Below, one piece after another: positions 24,932 through 32,291 of a stretch of 49,198 bases of DNA (within the stretch, counting starts at the first letter, position 1; each line of letters opens with the position of its first letter). The stretch covers positions 1-49,198 of the forward strand of contig JAVBSC010000046.1 in assembly GCA_031547305.1 (NCBI GenBank), in the 5' to 3' direction. This stretch comes from JAVBSC01 sp031547305. Lineage in GTDB: Bacteria; Desulfobacterota; Desulfovibrionia; Desulfovibrionales; Desulfovibrionaceae. Position numbers and translations under genes: made by a program. The notes under the pieces are model-generated. The model did not search any database and had not been told where the DNA came from. It worked only from the letters and a program-made list of their open reading frames with translations.

Positions 24932-25183
24932 TTATTGGCAGGCCGCCATGCCGCCCTCGCCCGGATACGGGGCCTCGGGGATAGGCGCGGACTCACGATA
25001 TTCGATGATATGCACGTCGATGCGCTCCAGTCCGCAGCATGGGCAGACGCGTTTTTTGACGCTCTCCATCCCGGATGTGGTTTTTTCGGCTTCGGCGTAA
25101 GGGAAGCGCCCTTCTTTGCAGCGCGGGCACAGCAGCTCCCGCATACCGGCCGCCGTCACTTCGGAATCAACTTCGATACCCAC
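24932..25183 (-). CDS. small zinc-ribbon protein
   Basis: A protein of 83 aa from GTG at 25183 behind AAGGAGG; longer in-frame starts run into the RusA gene. CPRC at about 21-24 and CPCC at about 47-50 make a two-knuckle zinc ribbon, followed by RIDVHIIEYRE and a Pro/Gly-rich tail. It is the last gene of the early operon. Possibly a late regulator, given its place directly before the lysis genes, but this is inference. Confidence 0.6.
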   Translation of the reverse strand: MGIEVDSEVTAAGMRELLCPRCKEGRFPYAEAEKTTSGMESVKKRVCPCCGLERIDVHIIEYRESAPIPEAPYPGEGGMAACQ

Positions 25184-25883
25184 ACTCCCTCCTTTTTCGT
25201 CCACAGCCGGCCAGCAGATTCGGCTGCATAAAGTCGCACCCCTGGAGATAATGTTCCACAATCTCCAGCTCCCACCTGGGCGAGTCTGAATACCACTTGC
25301 CGGTGTGCGGCAGGTACCCCACCACCTGGCGGTCATCTTCCCAGAAGCGCAGCATGCTGAGGCAGTCCTTGACGTGCTTGAGCAGGTTGTCCAGGTCCGG
25401 CTTGACCGTGGGCCGGATGGAGCCGGCGAGCGCGGCGGCCTTCCAGGCCTTGGGCTTGCTGGCCGGGATGGGCAGATAGGCTTTGACGCCCAAAAGCAAC
25501 GGGCCCCGCATCGGCTGCGCCGGCTGATGCTTGCCGAGCAGCGACATGAGCGCCTCTTCTTCCCTGGCCTGGCGCGGGTCTTTGTAAGTGCGGGAAAATC
25601 CGTTGACCACGGCGTGACGGGCGCGCATCTGGGCCTTTGGCACGATGGGGATGACGAGTTTCACTGTTTTTACTCCTTCGCATTTCCCGTCCGGCAAAAC
25701 CTCTTTGCGTGCAAATGGTTTGCCCCTGGACGCTTCTTTTTTCAGCCACGGCACGAGTCCGCCGGCGGCGTGGATTTCAGATACCGGGATAGGCGGGTAT
25801 TCTTTCACTTCAGCTCCTCCCTCGCATGCCTGGCACGCCATAACGCCGCCAATCGCGCCGTCCGCGCAGGCATGACAGCTCAT
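25167..25883 (-). CDS. rusA: RusA-family Holliday junction resolvase
   Basis: A protein of 238 aa from the ATG at 25883, which overlaps the previous stop (ATGA). A second possible start is GTG at 25808 with an excellent GGGAGGAG site, giving 213 aa without the N-terminal CHAC and CQAC pairs. The RusA core is clear: VIPIVPKAQMRARHAV, KPDLDNLLKHVKDCLS with the catalytic Asp pair and EDDRQVVGY with the third acidic site. It resolves branched DNA made during phage recombination or replication. Confidence 0.85.
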   Translation of the reverse strand: MSCHACADGAIGGVMACQACEGGAEVKEYPPIPVSEIHAAGGLVPWLKKEASRGKPFARKEVLPDGKCEGVKTVKLVIPIVPKAQMRARHAVVNGFSRTYKDPRQAREEEALMSLLGKHQPAQPMRGPLLLGVKAYLPIPASKPKAWKAAALAGSIRPTVKPDLDNLLKHVKDCLSMLRFWEDDRQVVGYLPHTGKWYSDSPRWELEIVEHYLQGCDFMQPNLLAGCGRKRRECGYRS

Positions 25884-26557
25884 TGGTCCGGCCCCGTCGT
25901 TCTGGCGGTCAAAATCTCCCGGCCGGTCAAAATCTCCGCAACCGACTTCGCCTCTCCGCCCCGATCCGGCAACATGCCGGCGCACCCGGCGGAAAGCACC
26001 CGGCTGGCCCGGGCGGAGTCGCCCACCAGCTTGGGCTGCTCCGTATAGCGCTCCCAGCCGTTGGCGCTGTTGGATATTTCAATCCGCCCCGGCAATGCGC
26101 CGAAATGTTGTATATTCTGGCGCTTGTAGGCCGCCCAGATCTTGGCGAAGTTCACGCGAAACCATTTTTCGCTTTCCTCGGTTCCGCAGTCTTCGCACAT
26201 TTTTGGCCAGCCTCCGTAGGCCTGCTGAATGACGGCCTGCGTCGTCGGGTCGTCAAAAACCACGCTGGCATAGCCGCCGTGCCGGCTGATGGCGTTCAGC
26301 ACCTTGCCGGCTTCCACCTCGGCTTTGTCTTCGACGCTTCCGCCGCCCAGGTACTCCAGAAAATCCGCCGGAGTGGGCATGCTGGTGTATTTGCGGTTGG
26401 CCAGGATGAACAGCGCGGCTTTCTCAACATCCGGGAACTCGAACGGGGCCAGCATCTTGAAGCGCAGGGCCACGCCTTCAGGCGTCAAGGTCTGGCCGTA
26501 ACACTCGGCCACCCCGGTAATCATCGCCTTGAAGGCCCGATAATCAGCCTGTTGCAT
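25880..26557 (-). CDS. P-like helicase loader / replication protein
   Basis: A protein of 225 aa. ATG at 26557 with GGAGG 6 nt ahead, overlapping the end of the initiator gene by 14 nt. The N-terminus (YRAFKAMITGVAECYGQTLT, ALRFKMLAPFEFPDVEKAA, MPTPADFLEYLGG) is the pattern of replication-P-type proteins that follow an O-like gene. A CEDCG motif lies mid-protein. It probably recruits the host DnaB helicase to the phage origin. Confidence 0.65.
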   Translation of the reverse strand: MQQADYRAFKAMITGVAECYGQTLTPEGVALRFKMLAPFEFPDVEKAALFILANRKYTSMPTPADFLEYLGGGSVEDKAEVEAGKVLNAISRHGGYASVVFDDPTTQAVIQQAYGGWPKMCEDCGTEESEKWFRVNFAKIWAAYKRQNIQHFGALPGRIEISNSANGWERYTEQPKLVGDSARASRVLSAGCAGMLPDRGGEAKSVAEILTGREILTARTTGPDQ

Positions 26558-27470
26558 TGGTTTCCTCCGCTCGTTTCCCAAAAAGCAGGATTTCCGCCTC
26601 GTCCGCCGCCTGATTGTTCGCCTCAAGGCGCCGCTGCGCCGTGGATTTCCATGCGCCGGGCGGCGCGCCGGGAGAGGCGCGAGCTTGCCTGAATTCTCGC
26701 TCTTTCACGGCGTCGAAAACCCATTTTTGCATAGCCAAATTGTGAGATTTATATTCATTCCTGCCCTTGGCCCCGATATGCAAATCGAGAAAAGCAATGG
26801 CTTTTTGCGTTAACTCTGGCGTAAACTTCCGGCAAAGGCCGGCGTGCTCTTCCCGTGTCAGGAGCACGTTTCCGTTTTCGCCATAGCGCGATTTCTCCGG
26901 GGGGGTTGCCCTTGCGCGCGCGCGCGACTCTCCCTCTCCTGTTTCTGTTTCTGATCCTGTTCTTGATCCTGTTTCTGTTTCTGGTTTCGAAAGGGTTTCG
27001 GAAGGGTTTCCCAAGGGTTTCGAAAGGGTTTCGGAAGGGTTTCCCAAGGGTTTGGGAAGGGTTTCGAAACCCTTTATGTTGGGGCTGGTGTATTTTTGCA
27101 AAGCTGTTGCCATTAAAGGCTTTACAGATGAGGTGTCGGGAATTTGATCATACAATTTGATAGCGCCGGTTATCTGATTTGGGTTTTCCAACGGATTCCA
27201 TTTTAGGTGCTTATGTACGAATACCCATTTTGACGATTCCTCACGGGTTGCGAAACCCTTTTGAAACAGTTCCCCAAAACCTTTCGAAACCCTTTGCGGC
27301 GTCCACCCCAAATCCTCGGAAGCATAGCCGTCAGGCAGCCTGTAGCATCCAATGATATTCGAGTGCGGCCCGGTGAGCAGGTACAAAGCCAAAACCTTTC
27401 CGTCGTCGGATAGTCCGCGTGTGGAATCACTGGTCCAGAATGTGGAAAAGACCTTTCCGTAGTCTCTCAT
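26544..27470 (-). CDS. O-like replication initiator
   Basis: A protein of 308 aa. N-terminal winged-helix region: RDYGKVFSTFWTSDSTRGLS, VLALYLLTGPHSNIIGCYRL, DLGWTPQRVSKGFGELFQKG and WVFVHKHLKWNPLENPNQ, the standard opening of phage initiators of this type. The middle (about 132-180) is repetitive (LGNPSETLSKP units, then ETETG units) because the DNA there is an iteron array. The C-terminus is charged and helical. It should bind those iterons, as lambda O binds the origin within its own gene. Confidence 0.8.
   Translation of the reverse strand: MRDYGKVFSTFWTSDSTRGLSDDGKVLALYLLTGPHSNIIGCYRLPDGYASEDLGWTPQRVSKGFGELFQKGFATREESSKWVFVHKHLKWNPLENPNQITGAIKLYDQIPDTSSVKPLMATALQKYTSPNIKGFETLPKPLGNPSETLSKPLGNPSETLSKPETETGSRTGSETETGEGESRARARATPPEKSRYGENGNVLLTREEHAGLCRKFTPELTQKAIAFLDLHIGAKGRNEYKSHNLAMQKWVFDAVKEREFRQARASPGAPPGAWKSTAQRRLEANNQAADEAEILLFGKRAEETNATG
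26991..27078. repeat. iteron array, candidate phage origin of replication
   Basis: Seven tandem 11-bp units beginning AAGGGTTT, with ends CGG, CCC, CGA, CGG, CCC, GGG and CGA, occupy 26991-27067. An inverted unit (AACCCTTTATG) follows at 27068. Two further inverted AAACCCTTT sites lie at 27253-27261 and 27287-27295. They sit inside the O-like gene, as iterons do in lambdoid phages. Because 3 x 11 bp equals 11 codons, the protein shows an 11-residue repeat. Confidence 0.75.
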
Positions 27471-27473
27471 TTT

Positions 27474-30002
27474 TTAAGCCTCCACAGCGGCTGCTACGCC
27501 TGCCTCTTCCTGACAAAAATCCATCAGGCTGGGCGCGTTCAGGTCCTGTTCCGCCGCGCGCAGGTATTTCACGCCGTCCAGGAAGTATCCCGGGTTAAGC
27601 TCGGACCCATGCCCCCGGCGGCCGAGTTTAATTGCCCGGTACGGCACCGTGAACAGCCCGGCAAAGGGGTCTGAGACCATCTCGCCGGGATTGGAATACC
27701 TGGTGATAATCCTGTCCACGATGTCGAATTGCAGGGGGCAGACGTGCTGCGTAAGATTGCGCTGGACCTGGGCGCCGTTGAGCGTGCGCATGCGGTTGAC
27801 GTCATGCCAGACCTCCGGGTGATGGCTACCAGGGGCCAGGGCCATGAAGGTGCAAGGCAGGCTGCCGCGCAGGTCCAGTTCTTCGCCCACGCGCACATGC
27901 TCTTCGTAGTTGTAAATGCCCTTGAGACTATTTTCGGTAAAAACCTTGGCCAGCACATCCGGGCCGAAGCCGGCCATTTCTTCAGCGGTCAAAGGCCGGT
28001 CGCCGCTGGAGCGCCAGTAGGAATGCGCGTCCACTTGCCAGCGCGCCCGGCTGTAGTCATCTTTGCTCTTGACCACCGGAATGTCCGCGTAGCCTTTGCT
28101 GCGGTCTGTCTGCGGCTTGCGAAACAACAAAATATACTCCGGGCTGCCTACCCCCATCTTCGTGCCGTCCTTGCACTGCTCGGTCCAGCCCAGGCGGTAA
28201 GTCTGATTGTTCTCCCGGACCACGTCCGTAACCACGATAATCATGCCCAGATAATCAAATCCGTGCTTCCGGCTATGAAAAATAGTCTCAGCATGAAAAG
28301 GGCTTACGGTGGGCACGCCCGCGCCGGTGACGTTGCCGAACAGTATCCTGTCTTTGACGTGACAGGCGTAAATGCGGCCCGGCCGAAGCACGCGCAGAAG
28401 CTCCGGGGTCAGAAAATCCATCTGAGACCAGAAGTGCCCGTTATTGTCCGTGTGCCCGAAATCGTTGTAGGATGGCGTGTACTCGTAGTGATTGCTGAAG
28501 GGGATGGACGTGCACAGCAAATCCACGCTGTTTTCCGCCATGCTCCGGTATTCCTCAACGCAATCATTGTGCACGGCCTGGAACAGCCGGCCCCGAACCT
28601 CCACGCGCTTAACCCCGATGGAGCGCTGCAACTCCTCCTGCATCTGGTCGGCCGAAAGCCCGTACTTGCGGATGATTTCCGACATTTTTCCCACCATCTC
28701 CTCGTGTTGCCGCCACTTGCGCCGGAGCGCGTCCAGAATGCGGCCCTCGGTGTCGGCGTAAATTATGTGGATGTGGCATTCCCGCGTCTGCAAAAAGCGA
28801 AATATGCGGTGTATGGCCTGGATAAAATCGTTGAACTTGAACCCGATGCCCAGAAACACGGCCTTGGCGCAGTGCCGCTGAAAATTGCAGCCGGAACCGG
28901 ACAGAATGGGCTTGCTGGCGAAGAGCTTAATTTCGCCGTTGGAAAAGCCGATAACCCGGTCTTCGCGCTCGTCCAGGTCCATGCTGCCATGGATGTCGAC
29001 AACTTCCGGCAGAGCTTTTTTGATGGCCAGACGCTCCGCTTCCTGGTCGTGCCAGATGATGCAATGCTCATCCGGCGCTGCGGCTAAGATGTCCCGCATG
29101 CAGGCGATGCGCGCCGGCAGGCTGTCACGCTTTTCCCGGCTGGCGTCGGCCAGGGACAAAGCTGCGTCATTGACCAGGGAGAATTGGCCGCGTTTGTCGC
29201 AGCGCGGGGTGGAATCCGCCGTCACCTTGTGGTAGTGGACGTGTAGCTTGGGCAGGGCGTAGCCTTCGTCCGAGTAGCCCAGGTCCGAAGGTTTTTGCAG
29301 GAACACGGCCCAGGAATTAACCCAGAGCCAGAATTCTCTTTCTTTATGTGGGTACAGGGTAAGGTTGTTGGCCTTCTGGGAATCGCGCTGGAAAAAGCGC
29401 GTCAGGGCCTGGCCGGTATCCATGATGCCCAGGAAGCCGGCGTAGTGAATCAGTTCCTTGTAGCGGTTCGGGCTAGGCGTGGCCGTGGCCACAAAGCGGT
29501 ATTTGACGGCCGGGAACAAAGTCATGAAGGACTGAAAGGTATCCGAACCATAGGAACGTAAAACGCTGGCTTCGTCCAGGCTGGCCGCGTTAAAATGCTC
29601 CACTGAAAGCCGGCCGTCCCGGATGCTCTCGTAGTTCGTCAGGTACAGGCCGGGGCCTTCCACCTCTTCGTTGCGTCGGATGAAGGAAATCTCCATCCCG
29701 AAGATGCCGGCGGCGTTCTGGCGGAACTCATGCCGCACGCCCAGGGGCGCGACGATAAGCTGCCGGCCGCCTTCGCGCTTGCCGATTTGCCGCATGATTT
29801 CCAACTGCATGGGCGTCTTGCCCAGGCCGAAGGCGGCGAAGATGGCCCGCCGGCCGCCAGCCAGGGACCAGCGCACGATGTCGCGCTGATGCAGGTGCCT
29901 GGGCTCGCACAGGGCCGGGTGAATGTCTTCCGGCGCGACCTGGAAACCCATGCGGGAATCCAGACGCACCTTGGACTTGATAAATTCGGTGTAATCTGTC
30001 AT
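27474..30002 (-). CDS. fused SF2 helicase and DNA methyltransferase
   Basis: A protein of 842 aa. The N-terminal half is a SNF2-like ATPase: FGLGKT (58-63) Walker A, LDEAS (142-146) motif II, VATATPSPNR motif III, and QAIHRIFRFLQTR (395-407) motif VI. The C-terminal half is an amino-methyltransferase: TSIPFSNHYEY (498-508) at the catalytic motif IV position, LLRVLRPGRIYACHVKD, and DPFAGLFTVPYRAI (778-791) with GSELNPGYF as the SAM-binding motif I. Motif IV has Ile where the usual S/N/D-P-P-Y/F has its first Pro. No restriction enzyme is nearby. It may methylate phage DNA during replication; it precedes the initiator gene in the early operon. Confidence 0.85.
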   Translation of the reverse strand: MTDYTEFIKSKVRLDSRMGFQVAPEDIHPALCEPRHLHQRDIVRWSLAGGRRAIFAAFGLGKTPMQLEIMRQIGKREGGRQLIVAPLGVRHEFRQNAAGIFGMEISFIRRNEEVEGPGLYLTNYESIRDGRLSVEHFNAASLDEASVLRSYGSDTFQSFMTLFPAVKYRFVATATPSPNRYKELIHYAGFLGIMDTGQALTRFFQRDSQKANNLTLYPHKEREFWLWVNSWAVFLQKPSDLGYSDEGYALPKLHVHYHKVTADSTPRCDKRGQFSLVNDAALSLADASREKRDSLPARIACMRDILAAAPDEHCIIWHDQEAERLAIKKALPEVVDIHGSMDLDEREDRVIGFSNGEIKLFASKPILSGSGCNFQRHCAKAVFLGIGFKFNDFIQAIHRIFRFLQTRECHIHIIYADTEGRILDALRRKWRQHEEMVGKMSEIIRKYGLSADQMQEELQRSIGVKRVEVRGRLFQAVHNDCVEEYRSMAENSVDLLCTSIPFSNHYEYTPSYNDFGHTDNNGHFWSQMDFLTPELLRVLRPGRIYACHVKDRILFGNVTGAGVPTVSPFHAETIFHSRKHGFDYLGMIIVVTDVVRENNQTYRLGWTEQCKDGTKMGVGSPEYILLFRKPQTDRSKGYADIPVVKSKDDYSRARWQVDAHSYWRSSGDRPLTAEEMAGFGPDVLAKVFTENSLKGIYNYEEHVRVGEELDLRGSLPCTFMALAPGSHHPEVWHDVNRMRTLNGAQVQRNLTQHVCPLQFDIVDRIITRYSNPGEMVSDPFAGLFTVPYRAIKLGRRGHGSELNPGYFLDGVKYLRAAEQDLNAPSLMDFCQEEAGVAAAVEA

Positions 30003-30042
30003 GTTTTCCTCGTTAGTGTTTAGGCGCTAACCCCAACCCTTG

Positions 30043-30072
30043 GCCCCTGTTCGCGCAGGGGCTTTTTGTTTT
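30043..30072 (+). terminator. terminator-like hairpin on the plus strand
   Basis: GCCCCTG (30043-30049) pairs with CAGGGGC (30056-30062), followed by TTTTTGTTTTT on the plus strand. No plus-strand gene lies upstream, so it may stop antisense transcription, or serve as the last hairpin of the minus-strand leader of the helicase-methyltransferase gene. The whole gap 30003-30354 is non-coding and strongly structured. Confidence 0.6.
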
Positions 30073-30257
30073 TGCTTGCCGGTCTCTCCCGGCCGTCACG
30101 CCTGGTTTTCAGCGACGTTCCCTCTCCGGCAATCCCGAGGGCCGGTTTCCTCCCGATTGAGGCTCCACTTTTGCGTTCACGGCTTCACAGGACTCTTTCT
30201 CTGGCCTCCACCTTGAACGCATCCGCTTCATCGCCGCTTTCGGCTCTGGGTTTATGC

Positions 30258-30350
30258 GAGCGGGGCGTTTTGTTCCCCTATCGTGCGCGCTACACGTTCC
30301 TGCGGGGATAATCCGCCTACAGGACTTCGGCTTTCCGCGCCCCGCTCAAT
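30258..30350 (-). ncRNA. 93-nt stem-enclosed RNA element A
   Basis: On the minus strand GAGCGGGGCG (30347-30338) pairs perfectly with CGCCCCGCTC (30267-30258), a 10-bp outer stem. Inside are a CGG-AAAG-CCG hairpin, a TCCT..GCGG/CCGC..AGGA stem and a CGTG/CACG hairpin, giving a cloverleaf-like junction. It begins ATTGAG and ends CCCCGCTC, like the element at 38961-39051. Downstream on the same strand GCGTTCA/TGAACGC and CAATC/GATTG stems continue the structure to about 30070. No known RNA family recognised. Confidence 0.45.
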
Positions 30351-30354
30351 TCCT

Positions 30355-30543
30355 TCAAATTCCCTCGTCAAAATCCAGGGGCAGAACGTCATCCGCCGCG
30401 TCATAGCCGCAGCGCCCGCGCAGGCGCGTTTCGGCCATGCGCCGGGCATAGCAGTTGGCGCAGCCCGGACTGACCAGCGGGCCGGGGCAGCCGGTGATCA
30501 GATTCCAGGTACGGTCGCACCATTCGATTTTGGACTTACTCAC
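30355..30543 (-). CDS. short DUF5131 (Gp37/Gp68-like) protein
   Basis: A protein of 62 aa starting at GTG 30543, which overlaps the previous stop (GTGA). SKIEWCDRTWNLITGC and SPGCANCYARRMAETRLRGR are the N-terminal signature of the Gp37/Gp68 family, including its CxxC. The family is usually over 200 aa; this one ends right after the signature, at the edge of the structured RNA gap. It may be a genuine short form or a truncated gene. Confidence 0.6.
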   Translation of the reverse strand: MSKSKIEWCDRTWNLITGCPGPLVSPGCANCYARRMAETRLRGRCGYDAADDVLPLDFDEGI

Positions 30544-30875
30544 GGTCTTGCCTCCTTATTCGTCCCGTGTACCGCAAAAATCCCGGTATCCGTGCCATTC
30601 TTGCGCTTGGGGCGGCCCGGCTTGGCCCCGGTGCCGTCGCTGCCGTTGTAAAACCTGTTCAATGCCGCATGTTCCTCACGCAGCCGTTTGCTGGCCTGGC
30701 GCATTTTTGCCAGGTTGCCGGTGCGTTTGGCCTGGATGTACTCGCAAAAAGTCACAAAATGGTTGTAGAGCAGCTTGAATTCCTTCTGCTCCGGCGGATG
30801 GAATTCCCGGACGTATTTGGGCTGCGGGTCGTAATCCTCCGGCACGACCATGTCCATGGTGTAGTCCCGGCTCAT
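30540..30875 (-). CDS. small phage protein, unknown function
   Basis: A protein of 111 aa; ATG at 30875 overlaps the previous stop (ATGA). Charged and helical (EFHPPEQKEFKLLYNHFVTF, NLAKMRQASKRLREEHAALN) with a basic C-terminus (KPGRPKRKNG) that could contact nucleic acid. Translationally coupled on both sides in the early operon. Not recognised. Confidence 0.6.
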   Translation of the reverse strand: MSRDYTMDMVVPEDYDPQPKYVREFHPPEQKEFKLLYNHFVTFCEYIQAKRTGNLAKMRQASKRLREEHAALNRFYNGSDGTGAKPGRPKRKNGTDTGIFAVHGTNKEARP

Positions 30876-31126
30876 TGCACATCCCAAGCCTTCTTGAGAT
30901 ACAGCATCTCCAGCGTGCGTACGGTCACGCAAACCAGATCCATCGCTTCGCAGATTTGCCGGTCAAGCCCCTGTTTTTTCAGCACCGCCTCTTCAAATTC
31001 GCGGTACTCCTCGGTAATCCACCCGTATCCCTCATGGGCGTTGCGGTACTTATCCGGGTGCTTGTGCTTGGCGATGGCTAAGGCCTCGTAGATATCGCGC
31101 CAGACTTCGTCGTTTATGGCGCTCAT
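30872..31126 (-). CDS. small MazG-like protein (tentative)
   Basis: A protein of 84 aa. ITEEYREFEEAV, then EAMDLVCVTVRTLEML, follows the acidic ExxE...ExxD spacing of MazG-like all-alpha NTP pyrophosphohydrolases, although the fold is minimal. It overlaps neighbours at both ends by four bases. MazG-type enzymes in phages adjust nucleotide or ppGpp pools; here the assignment rests only on the motif. Confidence 0.45.
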   Translation of the reverse strand: MSAINDEVWRDIYEALAIAKHKHPDKYRNAHEGYGWITEEYREFEEAVLKKQGLDRQICEAMDLVCVTVRTLEMLYLKKAWDVQ

Positions 31127-31362
31127 GCCAAATCCCCCGCTGGTTGCGCCATTTCCGTGCCGCTTACGACAACCCCAAGCCTTGGAGCCATTTTTGCGGC
31201 ATAATTACGCACCACAAGCCGAAAATGCGCCTTGCGCTCCCGCTGTTTGCGCACCTCAAAATTGAGGGCGTGCAGCTCGTCAATCAGCTTGTGCCCGGCG
31301 TAAAAATCCGACTCGGCCGCCACGCCGCGTTGGGCGAGGTTTGTAAGTTCAATTAAAGTCAT
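31123..31362 (-). CDS. small phage protein, unknown function
   Basis: A protein of 79 aa, basic and helical (FYAGHKLIDELHALNFEVRK, ERKAHFRLVVRNYAAKMAPR). GGAGAAAC precedes the ATG at 31362. First gene after the terminator at 31389-31418 and coupled to the next gene by a 4-base overlap. Not recognised. Confidence 0.55.
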   Translation of the reverse strand: MTLIELTNLAQRGVAAESDFYAGHKLIDELHALNFEVRKQRERKAHFRLVVRNYAAKMAPRLGVVVSGTEMAQPAGDLA

Positions 31363-31388
31363 TGACGTTTCTCCGGTGTTATAAGTCT

Positions 31389-31418
31389 AAAAAAAGTCAA
31401 GTAAGACAAATATCTTAC
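31389..31418 (-). terminator. terminator at end of ribbon-helix-helix gene
   Basis: On the minus strand GTAAGA (31418-31413) pairs with TCTTAC (31406-31401), followed by TTGAC and TTTTTTT. It lies directly after the RHH stop and splits the leftward early operon, so an antitermination step or a second promoter is needed for the genes beyond. Confidence 0.65.
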
Positions 31419-31621
31419 GGAGTTTTTTCCGCATCTCGCATATCTTCCAGGTCAACGCGGGATAATCCTCGAATAGCCCGGATTTGCGGAGCCGCCAGAA
31501 AAATCGCCGCCCGGACGAATTCAGATACGGTCAAATCCTGCGTTCCCGCCTGCGCATAGAGCCAGTCGCGCGTGGCCTCGTCGCAGCGGAAAGTGATGGA
31601 TATTTCTTTTTGTGCGGACAT
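31415..31621 (-). CDS. ribbon-helix-helix DNA-binding protein
   Basis: A protein of 68 aa from ATG at 31621. KEISITFRCDEATRDWLYAQ then LTVSEFVRAAIFLAA is the CopG/Arc-type ribbon-helix-helix: one beta strand and two helices. It should bind DNA as a dimer and probably controls early phage promoters. No toxin partner is seen beside it. The region 31622-31755 upstream is gene-free and holds a hairpin (TTTCAC/GTGAAA with GC-rich inner stem). Confidence 0.7.
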   Translation of the reverse strand: MSAQKEISITFRCDEATRDWLYAQAGTQDLTVSEFVRAAIFLAAPQIRAIRGLSRVDLEDMRDAEKTP

Positions 31622-31755
31622 ATTCGCTTCTTCGTCCCGTTCCCCGTACAGCATGAGCAATCCCGGAAGAGGTTAAAATTCATATGACGGCAAACAGGTT
31701 TCCAATTTTCACGGTTTGGCCCGGCTCACGGCGCCGGCCTGTGAAATTTCGTCCC

Positions 31756-31980
31756 TCATTTTTCGTTACTCCGCGCCGCGATTGGCGGTAGACCGTTAAA
31801 ACAGGAGCCGGAGCAATATTGCTTGCTCTCCCAGGATTCCGCGCTCTGGCCACGGGCGCGCCTGAACACCGCCCCGCAGCGCGACGAAATGCAACGCCGC
31901 TCCCGCCAGTCTTCCAGGGCTTCGCCGGGAATGGCCGGGCGCACCCAGAGAGGAAGGGGGACGGGCGAGGCGGGACTCAT
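31756..31980 (-). CDS. small Cys-containing phage protein
   Basis: A protein of 74 aa; ATG at 31980 overlaps the Cro-like stop (ATGA). RPAIPGEALEDWRERRCISS, then CGAVFRRARGQS and KQYCSGSCFNG, has four Cys in a C..C / C..C spacing that suggests a zinc ribbon. Second gene of the leftward early transcript. Competing frame 31796-32197 lacks coupling and looks non-native. Confidence 0.5.
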   Translation of the reverse strand: MSPASPVPLPLWVRPAIPGEALEDWRERRCISSRCGAVFRRARGQSAESWESKQYCSGSCFNGLPPIAARSNEK

Positions 31981-32207
31981 GGCCGGGCCTCGGGGGTGGG
32001 AGCGGACACAGCCACCAGTGAAGGCAGATCTGGCCGCAGCTCGGCCAACGGAATCCCCAGCGCGGCGGCGTAGCGAATGGCCGCTTCCACAGGAATTTGC
32101 GACAAATGGCAGTGTTTCCAGGCCACAGGCCGGATATATCCGGCAAGTTCGCCAAGAGCCTCATAGGTAAGACCTTTACCGATTCGGATACTTTCAAGTG
32201 CGTTCAT
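31977..32207 (-). CDS. Cro-like HTH repressor
   Basis: A protein of 76 aa from ATG at 32207. LTYEALGELAGYIRPVAWKH then IPVEAAIRYAAALGIPLAEL fits a Cro/C1-type HTH. It is the first gene of the leftward early transcript, divergent from the CI repressor across an 84-bp operator region, the classic Cro position. Confidence 0.7.
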   Translation of the reverse strand: MNALESIRIGKGLTYEALGELAGYIRPVAWKHCHLSQIPVEAAIRYAAALGIPLAELRPDLPSLVAVSAPTPEARP

Positions 32208-32211
32208 GGCC

Positions 32212-32290
32212 TTATGTTGTCTCAAGATAACAAATAAGTCAAGACGCAAAACTTACCCCAAGGCAACATTTTTTTAGCTATAAGGCAACT
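32212..32290. promoter_or_regulatory. immunity operators and leftward early promoter
   Basis: Operators: GTTGTCTCAAGATAAC at 32216-32231 and CTTACCCCAAGGCAAC at 32252-32267, with a half-site ending AAGGCAAC near 32281-32288. The minus-strand promoter has TTGACT as -35 (32242-32237), then a 17-bp spacer that contains the first operator. Transcription starts close to the Cro-like ATG. The divergent CI gene begins at 32292 with AAGG as its ribosome site. Confidence 0.7.
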
Positions 32291-32291
32291 T

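Noticed and set aside
27729..29087. 452-codon plus-strand frame
   Set aside because: Shadow of the helicase-methyltransferase gene; high GC keeps the opposite frame open.
30003..30354. Structured leader considered as a group I/II intron or a retron
   Set aside because: No intron core motifs (domain V, P/Q/R/S) and no reverse transcriptase gene anywhere in the window.
31415..31980. RHH protein and neighbour as a toxin-antitoxin pair
   Set aside because: The adjacent gene has no toxin motif, and the two are separated by a 134-bp gap with no overlap.
31796..32197. 133-codon minus-strand frame in the Cro region
   Set aside because: Overlaps two coupled small genes with better starts and looks Pro/Arg-biased, as out-of-frame GC-rich DNA does.
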